The notes under the pieces were generated by a model. The model had not been told where the DNA came from. It searched no databases and worked only from the letters and a program-made list of their open reading frames with translations. Positions 26,836-35,694 of a DNA stretch of 64,000 nucleotides are shown here, piece by piece (the first letter of the stretch is position 1; each line of letters starts with the position of its first letter). The translations under genes and the position numbers were made by a program. The DNA lies in assembly GCA_965243175.1 (NCBI GenBank), contig OZ251532.1:4030001-4094000 (forward strand), read 5' to 3'. The stretch comes from VXYL01 sp965243175. GTDB lineage: Bacteria > Pseudomonadota > Gammaproteobacteria > Pseudomonadales > Azotimanducaceae.

Positions 26836-26865
26836 TTGATTGCCGCCTGGCCGCTGGCGTAGACT
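26836..26865 (+). promoter_or_regulatory. Possible sigma-70 promoter for the NTPase-NUDIX gene
   Basis: TTGATT (26836-26841), an 18-base spacer and TAGACT (26860-26865), 44 bases before the ATG at 26910. No operator-like repeat is evident. Confidence 0.35.
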
Positions 26866-26909
26866 CCACCCTCGCCCCGTTGGACGCGAGTACCCGTCGA
26901 GGTTCTGCC

Positions 26910-28277
26910 ATGTGTTCCGATCTCCAAAGACGCGCAGAACGCGCCTCCAAGCTGTTCGCGGAGAAGTCCCGTAGGCCGCTCGTCATCGAGTTCGCTGGCG
27001 TTCCCAAGGCGGGGAAGACGACCACTCTCTCGAATGTCCAGACCTTCCTCAAGCGGTGCGGCTTTCGGACGGACGTCGTTGTCGAACGAGCCTCGGTCTG
27101 CCCTATCCGCGACAAGAAGCACGCGAACTTCAACGTTTGGACCGCCTGCACGACTCTGGCTCAGGTTCTCGAGAAGACGCAGAACCCACCGCGGCCCGAC
27201 GATCCCCAAATCCTGTTTCTCGACCGTGGACTGTTCGACTCCATCTGCTGGATGACGATGATGGAACGCATCTCCAGAGTGCGAACGGAAGACCGCGAGT
27301 TGATCCAGCGCTTTCTGATGATCGACGACTGGAGAAAACGCATATCCGCGGTGTTCGTCATGCTCGCTTCGCCCGACGACTCGATGCGCCGCGAGCAAGG
27401 CATCTTGCCTGTGGAAGGCGCGGAAGGGTCGATCATGAATCCTCAGATACTCGAGAAGATCAGAAACGTGAACTTGCAGTGCATCGATGAGCTGGAAACG
27501 AAGTTTCGCCTCTTTCCGGTAGACACGTCCGCCGGGGAGACCAAAGACGACCCACAGAGAACCGCCGAGGTCGTCGTCGAGACCATCCTGTCGCTTGCCG
27601 AAGGACATGTCGAAGAGAACATACTTTCCTGTCCAAAGCACGAAGTCACCGAAGCCTTCTCCGGTGGCTGCTTCATCGACGCCGAAGACTCGGAATCTCT
27701 TGCAGGCAAGTTCAGAGGAGATCGCGCCACCTATCGACCCAGAGCGGAGGTCGAAGCGGACGAGACCGTCGTTCAGGCGCTGCCCATCGTCGTCATTCGC
27801 AACGCCGATGGCGACGTATTGCGTCTGCGGCGCAGGGAGAGCACGCCAACCAACCCGCTTCACGAGAAGGTCGTCATTTGGGCGGGTGGCCATGTTCGCT
27901 GCGAGGACGCGGCAAACGGCGATCCGTTGCTTCGCTGCGCCGTCAGAGAACTCGAAGAAGAGCTGCGACTGCAGGTGGAGCAACGGGATTTGCGCCTCCT
28001 GGGATCCGTCTATTTCGGCAACGGAGGGCGGACTTCCCAGCATGTCGGCATCGCCTACGAGTGGCGGGCGAACACGAACGACGTCTCTGCGGTGCTCAGC
28101 AGATCCGAGTTCTTCGAGAAGAGCGGCACGTCCCTGAGCGGCAGCTTCTGCCCGCTCGAAGCTCTCGTGGATGACGTGCAAAACAGAAAACTGGACGAAC
28201 CGTGGTCGGTCGAATTGGTGCGCAACCGCCTAGCGCGGGACGAAATGGAGGACCTGCTCACCTGCAAGAGATCGTAG
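26910..28277 (+). CDS. P-loop NTPase/kinase fused to a NUDIX hydrolase
   Basis: 455 residues from ATG 26910 (GAGG upstream). The N-terminal P-loop domain has Walker A GVPKAGKTT (residues 30-38) and IEFAG before it, as in thymidylate-kinase-like NTPases. ILFLDRGLFDSICW is Walker B/DRG-like, and WRKRISAVFVMLASPDDSMRREQG is lid-like. From about residue 285 a NUDIX domain follows: GGHVRCEDAANGDPLLRCAVRELEEELRL, an extended Nudix box with REL-EE. The fused build suggests a sensor or effector acting on a nucleotide derivative, perhaps in conflict or repair. I know no characterised equivalent. GC and codon use look somewhat lower than flanking genes, compatible with transfer. An AAA ATPase faces it convergently. 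Confidence 0.72.
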   Translation: MCSDLQRRAERASKLFAEKSRRPLVIEFAGVPKAGKTTTLSNVQTFLKRCGFRTDVVVERASVCPIRDKKHANFNVWTACTTLAQVLEKTQNPPRPDDPQILFLDRGLFDSICWMTMMERISRVRTEDRELIQRFLMIDDWRKRISAVFVMLASPDDSMRREQGILPVEGAEGSIMNPQILEKIRNVNLQCIDELETKFRLFPVDTSAGETKDDPQRTAEVVVETILSLAEGHVEENILSCPKHEVTEAFSGGCFIDAEDSESLAGKFRGDRATYRPRAEVEADETVVQALPIVVIRNADGDVLRLRRRESTPTNPLHEKVVIWAGGHVRCEDAANGDPLLRCAVRELEEELRLQVEQRDLRLLGSVYFGNGGRTSQHVGIAYEWRANTNDVSAVLSRSEFFEKSGTSLSGSFCPLEALVDDVQNRKLDEPWSVELVRNRLARDEMEDLLTCKRS

Positions 28278-28360
28278 CGCCGAGTCGCCAGCACACGCCG
28301 ACATTCGAAAGAGTCGGAACGCCAAGGCGGATGCAAGGCGTGGGTGACCATGGATCATCC

Positions 28361-29773
28361 TCACGACGACACACGGAAGCCACACGCCTTCGCGATCGCC
28401 AAGGCGACTCGGTCTCCTTCCCGGGCCACTTCGTCGAAAGTGTTGGCCAAGTAGGTGGCCATGGACGGGATCGGGGGTGGCAGGTAGTGGTCTTTGGTCT
28501 TCACCTTGCGCTTTCTGAGGATGCCGCGGCGCTCGGCGGTTTCCAGTAGGCGGAGCGCGTACGGGTGGTCGACGCGCTCGTCGTTGTCGTCGCCCACTTC
28601 TAGGGCCGCGAGGGCGGCGGCGTGGGGCACCGCGCCGTCTTCGGCGGATGCGGCCATCTTGCAGATGGCGCCCAACGCTAGGACGTGGGATTCCAAGGGC
28701 TTACCCAAGCGCTGCTCGTAGTAGTCCATCTTCTCGCTTTCGTGGCGCTCGGCGATGGCCGTCAGCAGGTCGTCCGCAGTCGCGGTGAACGCTTCGCGCT
28801 GGCTGGCGAACGTCAGGCACACGGAGCGCAAGGCGGCCGTCAAGTGCTGTGGGAAGTCGCCGGACTGGCGCTCTAATCGATCCGTCAAGCGGGTTCGCCA
28901 TGCTGTCCACGAGCCGTCTTCGCCGAAGCTGGCCGATGCGACGTGTTCGCGCCAAGCCGGGTCCTCGGTGGCCATGCCGAGGTAGTCGAGCGTTCGTTCG
29001 AGCACCTGCCGCCCTTCCCCGGGCAGCAGAGGGCCGATCTCGAGGACGGCGCCCTTGGAGACTCTGGATTGCTTGAGGCCCTCGCGGATAACCGTCGCCG
29101 TGTTCTGCAGGCCGAAGCAGGCGACGAAGATGCGGCTGTCGTGCAGACATTCGTTGAGCACTTGGAACGTGCTGACGGCCCGGTCGGTCGTCGGGCAGTC
29201 CTGCATTTCGTCGAGCGCCAGCACGACGAGGGCGTCCTGCGGCCACATGTGCTTGGCGTAGGACGCGATGCACGTTCCCAAGTCGGATGTGTCCGTCAAG
29301 CCGTGGGTTTCGTTGTGGACTCGGTATTCGGCCATGCGGAATCCCACCTGCAAGACGGTGGACACGGCCTTGCGCAGCGCCTCCGAGGCGACTCGTGCGA
29401 AGCGACCCGTGTTCGGCAGCAACGCAAGCTCCTTCGGCAGCACTTCCGTCAGCTTGCCCACCAGCGAGAGCGGCGGCAGGTCGAGATCGCTCGGGTGCAG
29501 CCTAGCGCACAGTACGCGCCGACCGCCGATGCGCTGCCCTTGGACGGCCGCCAGAAACTCGTCGCACAGCGAACTCTTGCCGGCGCCCGGCACGCCCTGG
29601 ACGATGCGCGTCATGCTGCGGGGATTGCGAAGGGCAACTTGCTCGAGCGCGGCCTTCAACTCGGCCAGTTCGGCCTCGCGCCCCACGAACACCGGCGGCG
29701 ACGTTCGCTCCAAGGCGCTTGCGTAGGCCGCCATCCGCTCGAAGGCGGCATCCGCCGGGGCGTTTCCGTTCAT
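28361..29773 (-). CDS. AAA ATPase (AAA_16-like) with C-terminal helical/winged region
   Basis: 470 residues from ATG 29773 (MNGNAPADAAFERMAAY; GAGG nine bases upstream). FVGREAELAELKAAL leads to Walker A VPGAGKSS, with Walker B LVVLALDEMQD and sensor-like FVACFGLQNTATVI. The C-terminal third (LRLLETAERRGILRKRKVKTKDHYLPPPIPSM) resembles a winged helix. The build is like that of the smaller ATPase at 12772-13905. It is convergent with the NTPase-NUDIX gene and upstream of tRNA-Val; a link to either is unproven. Such ATPases occur in plasmid, transposon and defence contexts. Confidence 0.72.
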   Translation of the reverse strand: MNGNAPADAAFERMAAYASALERTSPPVFVGREAELAELKAALEQVALRNPRSMTRIVQGVPGAGKSSLCDEFLAAVQGQRIGGRRVLCARLHPSDLDLPPLSLVGKLTEVLPKELALLPNTGRFARVASEALRKAVSTVLQVGFRMAEYRVHNETHGLTDTSDLGTCIASYAKHMWPQDALVVLALDEMQDCPTTDRAVSTFQVLNECLHDSRIFVACFGLQNTATVIREGLKQSRVSKGAVLEIGPLLPGEGRQVLERTLDYLGMATEDPAWREHVASASFGEDGSWTAWRTRLTDRLERQSGDFPQHLTAALRSVCLTFASQREAFTATADDLLTAIAERHESEKMDYYEQRLGKPLESHVLALGAICKMAASAEDGAVPHAAALAALEVGDDNDERVDHPYALRLLETAERRGILRKRKVKTKDHYLPPPIPSMATYLANTFDEVAREGDRVALAIAKACGFRVSS

Positions 29774-29988
29774 GGTTGCCCGCCTCATCACCTCGTTATT
29801 CGCGACCACCCGAGCCATCCCGCATGAGCGCTCGCCTCCAATGGCTGGAACGATATACAGCTTCCAAGACGAGGGCAACAGCGGGCTCACGGGTTGGCAC
29901 CCACCACGCGAAAGAGGGCCCCGCGTGCTTGCCGCTGGGGTAGAATCTCCCAAGGTCGCTGCCGGTCTCCCGGCGCGGCTTTGACGCT

Positions 29989-30065
29989 AGGCGCGTAGCT
30001 CAGTTGGTTAGAGCACCACCTTGACATGGTGGGGGTCGTTGGTTCGAATCCAATCGCGCCTACCA
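29989..30065 (+). tRNA. tRNA-Val (anticodon GAC)
   Basis: A 77-base gene including encoded CCA. The acceptor AGGCGCG pairs with CGCGCCT; the D arm is GCTC...GAGC. The anticodon stem-loop is CCACC-TTGACAT-GGTGG, giving anticodon GAC. The T arm is GTTGG-TTCGAAT-CCAAT with one G-T pair. The sequence closely follows bacterial tRNA-Val(GAC). No integration-type duplication of its 3' end is seen in the window. Confidence 0.97.
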
Positions 30066-30080
30066 GCCGCTTGGCCGGCT

Positions 30081-30845
30081 TCAGCGCCAGGTCTTGCGTT
30101 GCTTCCAGCGCCTTCGGCCGCGTACGCCCTGGTCCTTCATGCCGAGGTAGAACTCCTGGATGTCGGTGGCGTTCTTGAGGCGTTCGCAGGTGTCCTCCAT
30201 CACCACTCGGCCCACTTCCATCACGTAGCCGTAGTCCGCCACGTCCAGCGCCATGCGGGCGTTCTGCTCCACGAGCAGGATGGCCATGCCTTGCTCCTTG
30301 TTCAGCCGTTCGACGATTGCCGCGATCTCCGCGACCAGGCGCGGCGCTAGGCCGAGCGAAGGTTCGTCGAGCAGCATGAGCTTGGGCCGCAGCATGAGGG
30401 CGCGGCCGATGGCGAGCATCTGCTGCTGGCCGCCGGAAAGGAACCCGGCCGGCAGCTTGCGCCGTTCGGCCAGAGGCGGAAAGTAGCCGTAGACCATCTC
30501 CATGTCCGCGCTCAGGTCCGCGCGGGGGCGGGCGAATCCGCCGACGCCGAGGTTCTCCTCCACGTTCAGGAACGGAAAGACCTCGCGGCCTTCGGGCACG
30601 TGGCCCAGTCCCAGGCGCGCCACTCGGTCCGGGTCGCGGGCGGTGATGTCCTGGCCGGCGAAGGTCACGGTGCCCTTCTGCGGGTCCATGGCGCCGCAGA
30701 TGGTCTTCAGCACCGTGGTCTTGCCGGCGCCGTTGGCGCCGAGGAGCGCGACGATCGCGCCGTCCGGAACTTCCAGCGACACGCCGCGAATGGCCATCAC
30801 CGGCCCGTAGTAGGTCTCGATGTTGCGCAGCGTCAGAAGTGCCAT
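30081..30845 (-). CDS. livF: Branched-chain amino acid/amide ABC transporter ATPase LivF
   Basis: 254 residues. Walker A is GANGAGKTT, signature LSGGQQQMLAIGRALM, Walker B LMLLDEPSLGLAP, then the switch VEQNARMAL. LivF-specific features are LRNIETYYGPVMAIRGVSLEV and a final YLGM segment. It pairs with LivG to drive uptake through LivHM at the inner membrane. It is the last gene of the operon, six bases after livG. The C-terminus is Arg/Lys-rich and slightly longer than usual. Confidence 0.95.
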   Translation of the reverse strand: MALLTLRNIETYYGPVMAIRGVSLEVPDGAIVALLGANGAGKTTVLKTICGAMDPQKGTVTFAGQDITARDPDRVARLGLGHVPEGREVFPFLNVEENLGVGGFARPRADLSADMEMVYGYFPPLAERRKLPAGFLSGGQQQMLAIGRALMLRPKLMLLDEPSLGLAPRLVAEIAAIVERLNKEQGMAILLVEQNARMALDVADYGYVMEVGRVVMEDTCERLKNATDIQEFYLGMKDQGVRGRRRWKQRKTWR

Positions 30846-30851
30846 CGCCGG

Positions 30852-31636
<785 letters not shown>

Positions 31637-31640
<4 letters not shown>

Positions 31641-32713
31641 TGCACCCGCTCCGTGCGCAGATACGACCTCTGGCGCTTGAACGTCGCCTTGCGGTAGAGG
31701 GGGAACTCGTCGAACCAGGCGCGCACCTTCAGCCAGCGTCCGTAGATGCCGAGCGGCTCGAAAACCAGGAACAGCACCAGAATCGCGCCGAAGACGCCCA
31801 GTTCCAGCCCCGGAATCTGCCCCACCCCGGTTGGCAGCACGTCCCGCGCCAAGGCCAGCGCCTGCGGCAGGAAGCCGACGAAGAGCGCCCCGAAGACGAC
31901 GCCGTGCAGCGAACCGAGACCGCCGACCACGACCAAGAGCAGCAACTGGATCGAGGTCTGCACGGTGAACGCTTCCGGCGACAGATGGCCGATCTTGTGC
32001 GCCAGCAGCCCCCCCGCCAGTCCGGTGAAGGCGGCCGAGACGGCGAAGGCCAGCGTCTTCGTGCGCGCCAAGTGAACGCCCATGCTTTCGGCGGAGATTT
32101 CCGAATCGCGCACGGCCACGAAGGCGCGTCCGGTCGGGCTGCGCAGGAGGTTCCGCGCCGCCAGCAGCGTGGCCGTCAGCACCGCGAGGCAGATGTAGTA
32201 GAAGAGGTGCGGCTCCGCCACGCTGACGCCGAACCACTCCGGCTGCGGCACCAGCTTGCCGCGCAAGCCGCCGGTGACCGGCGTCCAGTGTTCCACCGCG
32301 TAGGCGACGATGCGCTCGAAGGCGAGCGTCGCCACCGCCAAGTACACGCCGGTCATGCGCAGCGCCGGAATGCCCACCAGCGCTCCCACCCCGGCCGCCA
32401 CGGCGCCCGCCAACGGCAGCGACACGGCGAACGGCAGGCCGTAGTCCAGAAACAGCGCGTGGCTGTAGGCGCCGATGGCCAGGAACGCGGCGTGGCCGAG
32501 GCTGACGAGGCCGGTGTAGCCGACCAGCAGCATCACCCCGACGCCGGCAATGGCGAAGATGAACACCAGCGCCAGCTCGCCGACGTAGAACTGCCCCATC
32601 AGCCACGGAACCGCCACCGCGAGGACGCCGAGCAGCGCGTACCAGAAGCGCTCGCCGTTGTGGCGGAAGAACGCCAGGTCCTCGGCGTAGCGCGTGGTCA
32701 GAACGAACCGCAT
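31637..32713 (-). CDS. livM: Branched-chain amino acid/amide ABC transporter permease LivM
   Basis: 358 residues with roughly ten hydrophobic segments. GVMLLVGYTGLVSLGHAAFLAIGAY and GIPALRMTGVYLAVATLAF are typical LivM sequences, and GGLGSLHGVVFGALFVGFLP is the conserved coupling region near the C-terminus. It forms the transport channel with LivH. It is separated from livH by about 100 bases that contain a two-hairpin repeat, so the operon may be regulated or processed there. Confidence 0.95.
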
Positions 32714-32772
32714 GGCCTAGATTCCTTCGGGGAGCACTGGTTCTTGCAGATGGATCAAGTTTGCCACGCCGC

Positions 32773-32814
32773 CGAGTTTTGCGAAGCAAACTCGATTGCG
32801 CCCGACAGGGCGCA
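32773..32814. repeat. Two-hairpin intergenic repeat (REP-like), copy 2
   Basis: Hairpin CGAGTTT...AAACTCG (32773-32794) and hairpin TGCGCCC-GACA-GGGCGCA (32797-32814), adjoining the livH stop. It is the same pair as at 7931-7970 in inverted order. It sits inside the liv operon between livH and livM. Confidence 0.6.
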
Positions 32815-32815
32815 C

Positions 32816-33685
32816 CTAGACCTTCTTCGCTTGCAGCGAGGCGAAGATGCCTTGCGGACGCACGAACAGCATCGCCAGCAGAATCACGAAGGCGCTCACT
32901 TCGCCCAGGCCCGGCGGCAGATAGAGGCCGACGAACTGCTCGGCCACGCCGATCACCAAACCGCCGACGATGGCGCCGGGCAGGCTGCCGAAGCCGCCGA
33001 CGATGGCCGCCGCGAACGCCTTGATGCCGACCAGACCCATCGCCGGGTCGATCAGCGCGATGGGCGCCACCAGCACGCCAGCGGTGGCGGAAATGGCCGC
33101 CGAAATGCCCCACACGAGGGACGTGACGCGCTTCACCGGAACACCGGAATAGTAGGCCGCGAGCTGGTTCTGCGAAGCCGCCTGCATCGCCACGCCCATG
33201 CGCGAGAAGCGGAAGAAGAACCACAGCGCCAGACACAGCAGCGCGGTGCCGCCGATGACGACCAGATTGTCGTAGCCGGCCACGAGACCGCCGACGTGGA
33301 TCACTTCGCCAGCGAAAGGCACGTCCAAGGTGCGCGGTTCGTTGCCCCACACCGCGCTCGCCACGGCGCGCAGCACGAAGCCGAGGCCGATGGTGAGCAT
33401 CAGCACGGCGAAGGGCGGCTCGCCGATCATCGGCCGCAGCACCCCGCGTTCCAGCGCCATCCCGAACCCCAGCATCACCACCAGCGTGAGCGCGAAACCG
33501 GCGACGAACGGCAGGCCGACGAGATTGATCAGCGTGAACGCGACGAACGCGCCCACCATCATCAGCTCCCCTTGGGCGAAGTTGAGCATTTCCGTCGCCT
33601 TGTAGACGAGCACGAAACCGAGCGCGATCAGCCCGTAGACGCAGCCGTGGGAAACGCCGCTCAAGAGCAGCTGCAGGACTTCCAT
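32816..33685 (-). CDS. livH: Branched-chain amino acid/amide ABC transporter permease LivH
   Basis: 289 residues, eight or so membrane segments. The N-terminus LLLSGVSHGCVYGLIALGFVLVYKATEMLNFAQGELMM is the hallmark of LivH, and AAIVGGFGSLPGAIVGGLVIGVAEQF is the coupling loop region. It is the partner of LivM. It is 42 bases downstream of an enoyl-CoA hydratase gene, so the transporter may import a carboxylic acid or amide degraded by CoA chemistry, not strictly an amino acid. Confidence 0.95.
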   Translation of the reverse strand: MEVLQLLLSGVSHGCVYGLIALGFVLVYKATEMLNFAQGELMMVGAFVAFTLINLVGLPFVAGFALTLVVMLGFGMALERGVLRPMIGEPPFAVLMLTIGLGFVLRAVASAVWGNEPRTLDVPFAGEVIHVGGLVAGYDNLVVIGGTALLCLALWFFFRFSRMGVAMQAASQNQLAAYYSGVPVKRVTSLVWGISAAISATAGVLVAPIALIDPAMGLVGIKAFAAAIVGGFGSLPGAIVGGLVIGVAEQFVGLYLPPGLGEVSAFVILLAMLFVRPQGIFASLQAKKV

Positions 33686-33727
33686 CGAGAGACCCGTGCG
33701 GTTCGCCAGGATGCCCGAGCGGGCGCT

Positions 33728-34654
33728 CTATTCGACCTCGCCCGCCCTGCCCTCCGTGAGCCGCCCGTCCTCGTCGCGGAACTCCGGGCCGTTGACGCGC
33801 ACGCGGCCATCGCCGAACTTGGCGTCGCGGTTGCGCAGCGTTTCGCGCAGGCCGATCTTCGCCACGGATTCGCGGAAGCCGGTGGCCGCCTTGGCGTTGT
33901 GGCCGCGCACGTCGTTCTCCGCCGCCATGCGCTGCAAGGTGCGCGCACCCATCAGTTCCAGCCCCATGTTGATGATGCGCTTGTTGGTGGAGAGCAGGTC
34001 CGGGTCGATCTTGCAGAGCCGATCCGCCAACTGCTCCACTTCGTATTCGAGGTGTTCCTTCGGCACCGCCTTCAGCACCAGGCCGATCTGCTGCGCCTCT
34101 GCGCCGGTGATGGAATCGCCGGTGAGCATCAGCCGCTTCGCCCACTGCGGGCCGACGTTGTAGAGCCACATGTTGTTCGGCAGCGCCCCCAGATCGCGGG
34201 CTGGCGGAAAGCCGAACAGGGCGTCTTCCGCGCAGACGATCATGTCGCAGAGCAGCGCGACGTCCGTGCCTCCGGCCAGGCAGTAGCCGTGAACCTGGGC
34301 GATGGACGGCTTGTGCATGTCGAACAGCGCCATGCGGTAGCGCTGCGCCCGTTCCAGCTGCCAGGCATCGTCGTCGATGCCGCGCCCGCCACGGTAGCTG
34401 TTCACCGACGACTGCACCCGCGACACCGGCACGTTGCCGTCCGCCCCGGTGAGATCGTAGCCAGCGGAGAAAGCGCGCCCGGCGCCGCGCAGAATCACGC
34501 AGTGGACGCCGGTGTCGTTGTCCGCCTCCCAAAGCGCCTCGTTGAGCTCCGATTGCAGCTTCAACGAAAGCGCGTTCAGCTTCTCCGGTCTGTTCAACGT
34601 GATGCGGGCGCGCCCGTCGTCCACTTCGTAATCGATGCTGTCGAATCCGCTCAC
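33728..34654 (-). CDS. Enoyl-CoA hydratase/isomerase (crotonase) family protein
   Basis: 308 residues from GTG 34654 (VSGFDSIDYEVDDGRARITL; GGGGGAGAG upstream). Crotonase-fold motifs are ITLNRPEKLNALSLKLQSEL, VILRGAGRAFSAGYDLTG (oxyanion hole) and VHGYCLAGGTDVALLCDMIV. The C-terminal arm is longer than in classical hydratases, with extra residues like the second paralogue at 53411-54346 (about 310 residues). One of the two usual catalytic Glu is replaced in this region (GGTDVALLCD), so the reaction could be hydrolysis, isomerisation or another CoA reaction. It heads the liv operon. Confidence 0.88.
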   Translation of the reverse strand: MSGFDSIDYEVDDGRARITLNRPEKLNALSLKLQSELNEALWEADNDTGVHCVILRGAGRAFSAGYDLTGADGNVPVSRVQSSVNSYRGGRGIDDDAWQLERAQRYRMALFDMHKPSIAQVHGYCLAGGTDVALLCDMIVCAEDALFGFPPARDLGALPNNMWLYNVGPQWAKRLMLTGDSITGAEAQQIGLVLKAVPKEHLEYEVEQLADRLCKIDPDLLSTNKRIINMGLELMGARTLQRMAAENDVRGHNAKAATGFRESVAKIGLRETLRNRDAKFGDGRVRVNGPEFRDEDGRLTEGRAGEVE

Positions 34655-34854
34655 GGATTTCTCTCCCCCACTCGGCTGATGGCGAAGACTACTCGTTACC
34701 AGAGAGCGGCGAAAGCGGAGGGCGTGGTTTGCGCCGTTCCAACCTCGACGCGCAACCGGCAGTAACCCACCGCGCCGTGTGCGGGGTCGTCGGCCACCGG
34801 CGCTGTCGCCGTGGTACGCTGAACGGCGACTGGTTTCAAGCAGCGAGGGATTCC

Positions 34855-35637
34855 GTGGGCGTAGCAACCGATCTTTTCGACCTCACCGGCAAAGTGGCGC
34901 TTCTCACCGGCGCATCCAAGGGGATGGGCCTGGCGATGGCCGAGGGCTTGGCCGAGCACGGCGCCAAGGTGGTGGTTTCCAGCCGCAAGCTCGATCAGTG
35001 CGCGGCGGCGTGCGAGCAGATCGACGCCAAGTGCGGGACCGGCTCGGCGATTCCCATCGCCTGCAACATCGGCTACAAGGAACAGCTCGAAGCGCTGGTG
35101 GCGGAAACGCGCAGCAAGCTCGGCCCCATCGACATTCTGGTCGCCAACGCCGGCATCAATCCCTTCTACGGGCCGATGTCCGAAATCCCGGACTCGGCCT
35201 TCGACAAGATCATGAACTCCAACGTGCGCTCCAACCATTGGCTGTGCCAGATGGTGGCGCCGGACATGGTGGCCAACGGGGGCGGTTCGATGATGATCAC
35301 CGCCAGCACCGGCGCCTTCTCCGCATCGGCAACGCTTGGCACGTACAGCATCTCCAAGCTGGCGGACATCGCGCTGGTGCGGAATCTGGCCTTGGAGTAC
35401 GGGCCGAAGGGCGTACGCGCCAACGCCATCTGCCCCGGCCTCATCAAGACGGACTTCGCCCGCGCGCTGTGGGACAACGAAGACGCCAAGCGCAACGCCG
35501 AGACGAACACGCCGCTGCGACGGCTCGGCGAGTCGGAGGACTTGAAGGGCATCGCGGTGTTCTTGGCCTCGGACGCGAGCGCGTACGTGACCGGGCAGGC
35601 GATCGCGGTCTGCGGCGGTACGCACATGTGGCGGTAG
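34855..35637 (+). CDS. Short-chain dehydrogenase/reductase (SDR)
   Basis: 260 residues from GTG 34855 with GAGG upstream. The Rossmann motif is LLTGASKGMGLAMAEGL, with VANAGINPFYG as the structural motif and catalytic TYSISK (Tyr and Lys). The C-terminus RRLGESEDLKGIAVFLASDASAYVTGQAIAVCGG is typical of classical SDRs. It uses NAD(P)H to reduce or oxidise a hydroxyl/keto group, possibly a 3-hydroxyacyl-CoA. It is divergent from the crotonase gene and 57 bases upstream of polB. Specific substrate unknown. Confidence 0.9.
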   Translation: MGVATDLFDLTGKVALLTGASKGMGLAMAEGLAEHGAKVVVSSRKLDQCAAACEQIDAKCGTGSAIPIACNIGYKEQLEALVAETRSKLGPIDILVANAGINPFYGPMSEIPDSAFDKIMNSNVRSNHWLCQMVAPDMVANGGGSMMITASTGAFSASATLGTYSISKLADIALVRNLALEYGPKGVRANAICPGLIKTDFARALWDNEDAKRNAETNTPLRRLGESEDLKGIAVFLASDASAYVTGQAIAVCGGTHMWR

Positions 35638-35694
35638 CGGAGGACCTCGTCAGCGCCCAGCGTTCGCGCTCGTCGATGTAGACGAAGGACGCCG

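Noticed and set aside
29989..30065. tRNA-Val as an integration site
   Set aside because: No copy of its 3' end and no integrase gene is seen nearby; the flanking genes are a stand-alone ATPase and the liv operon.
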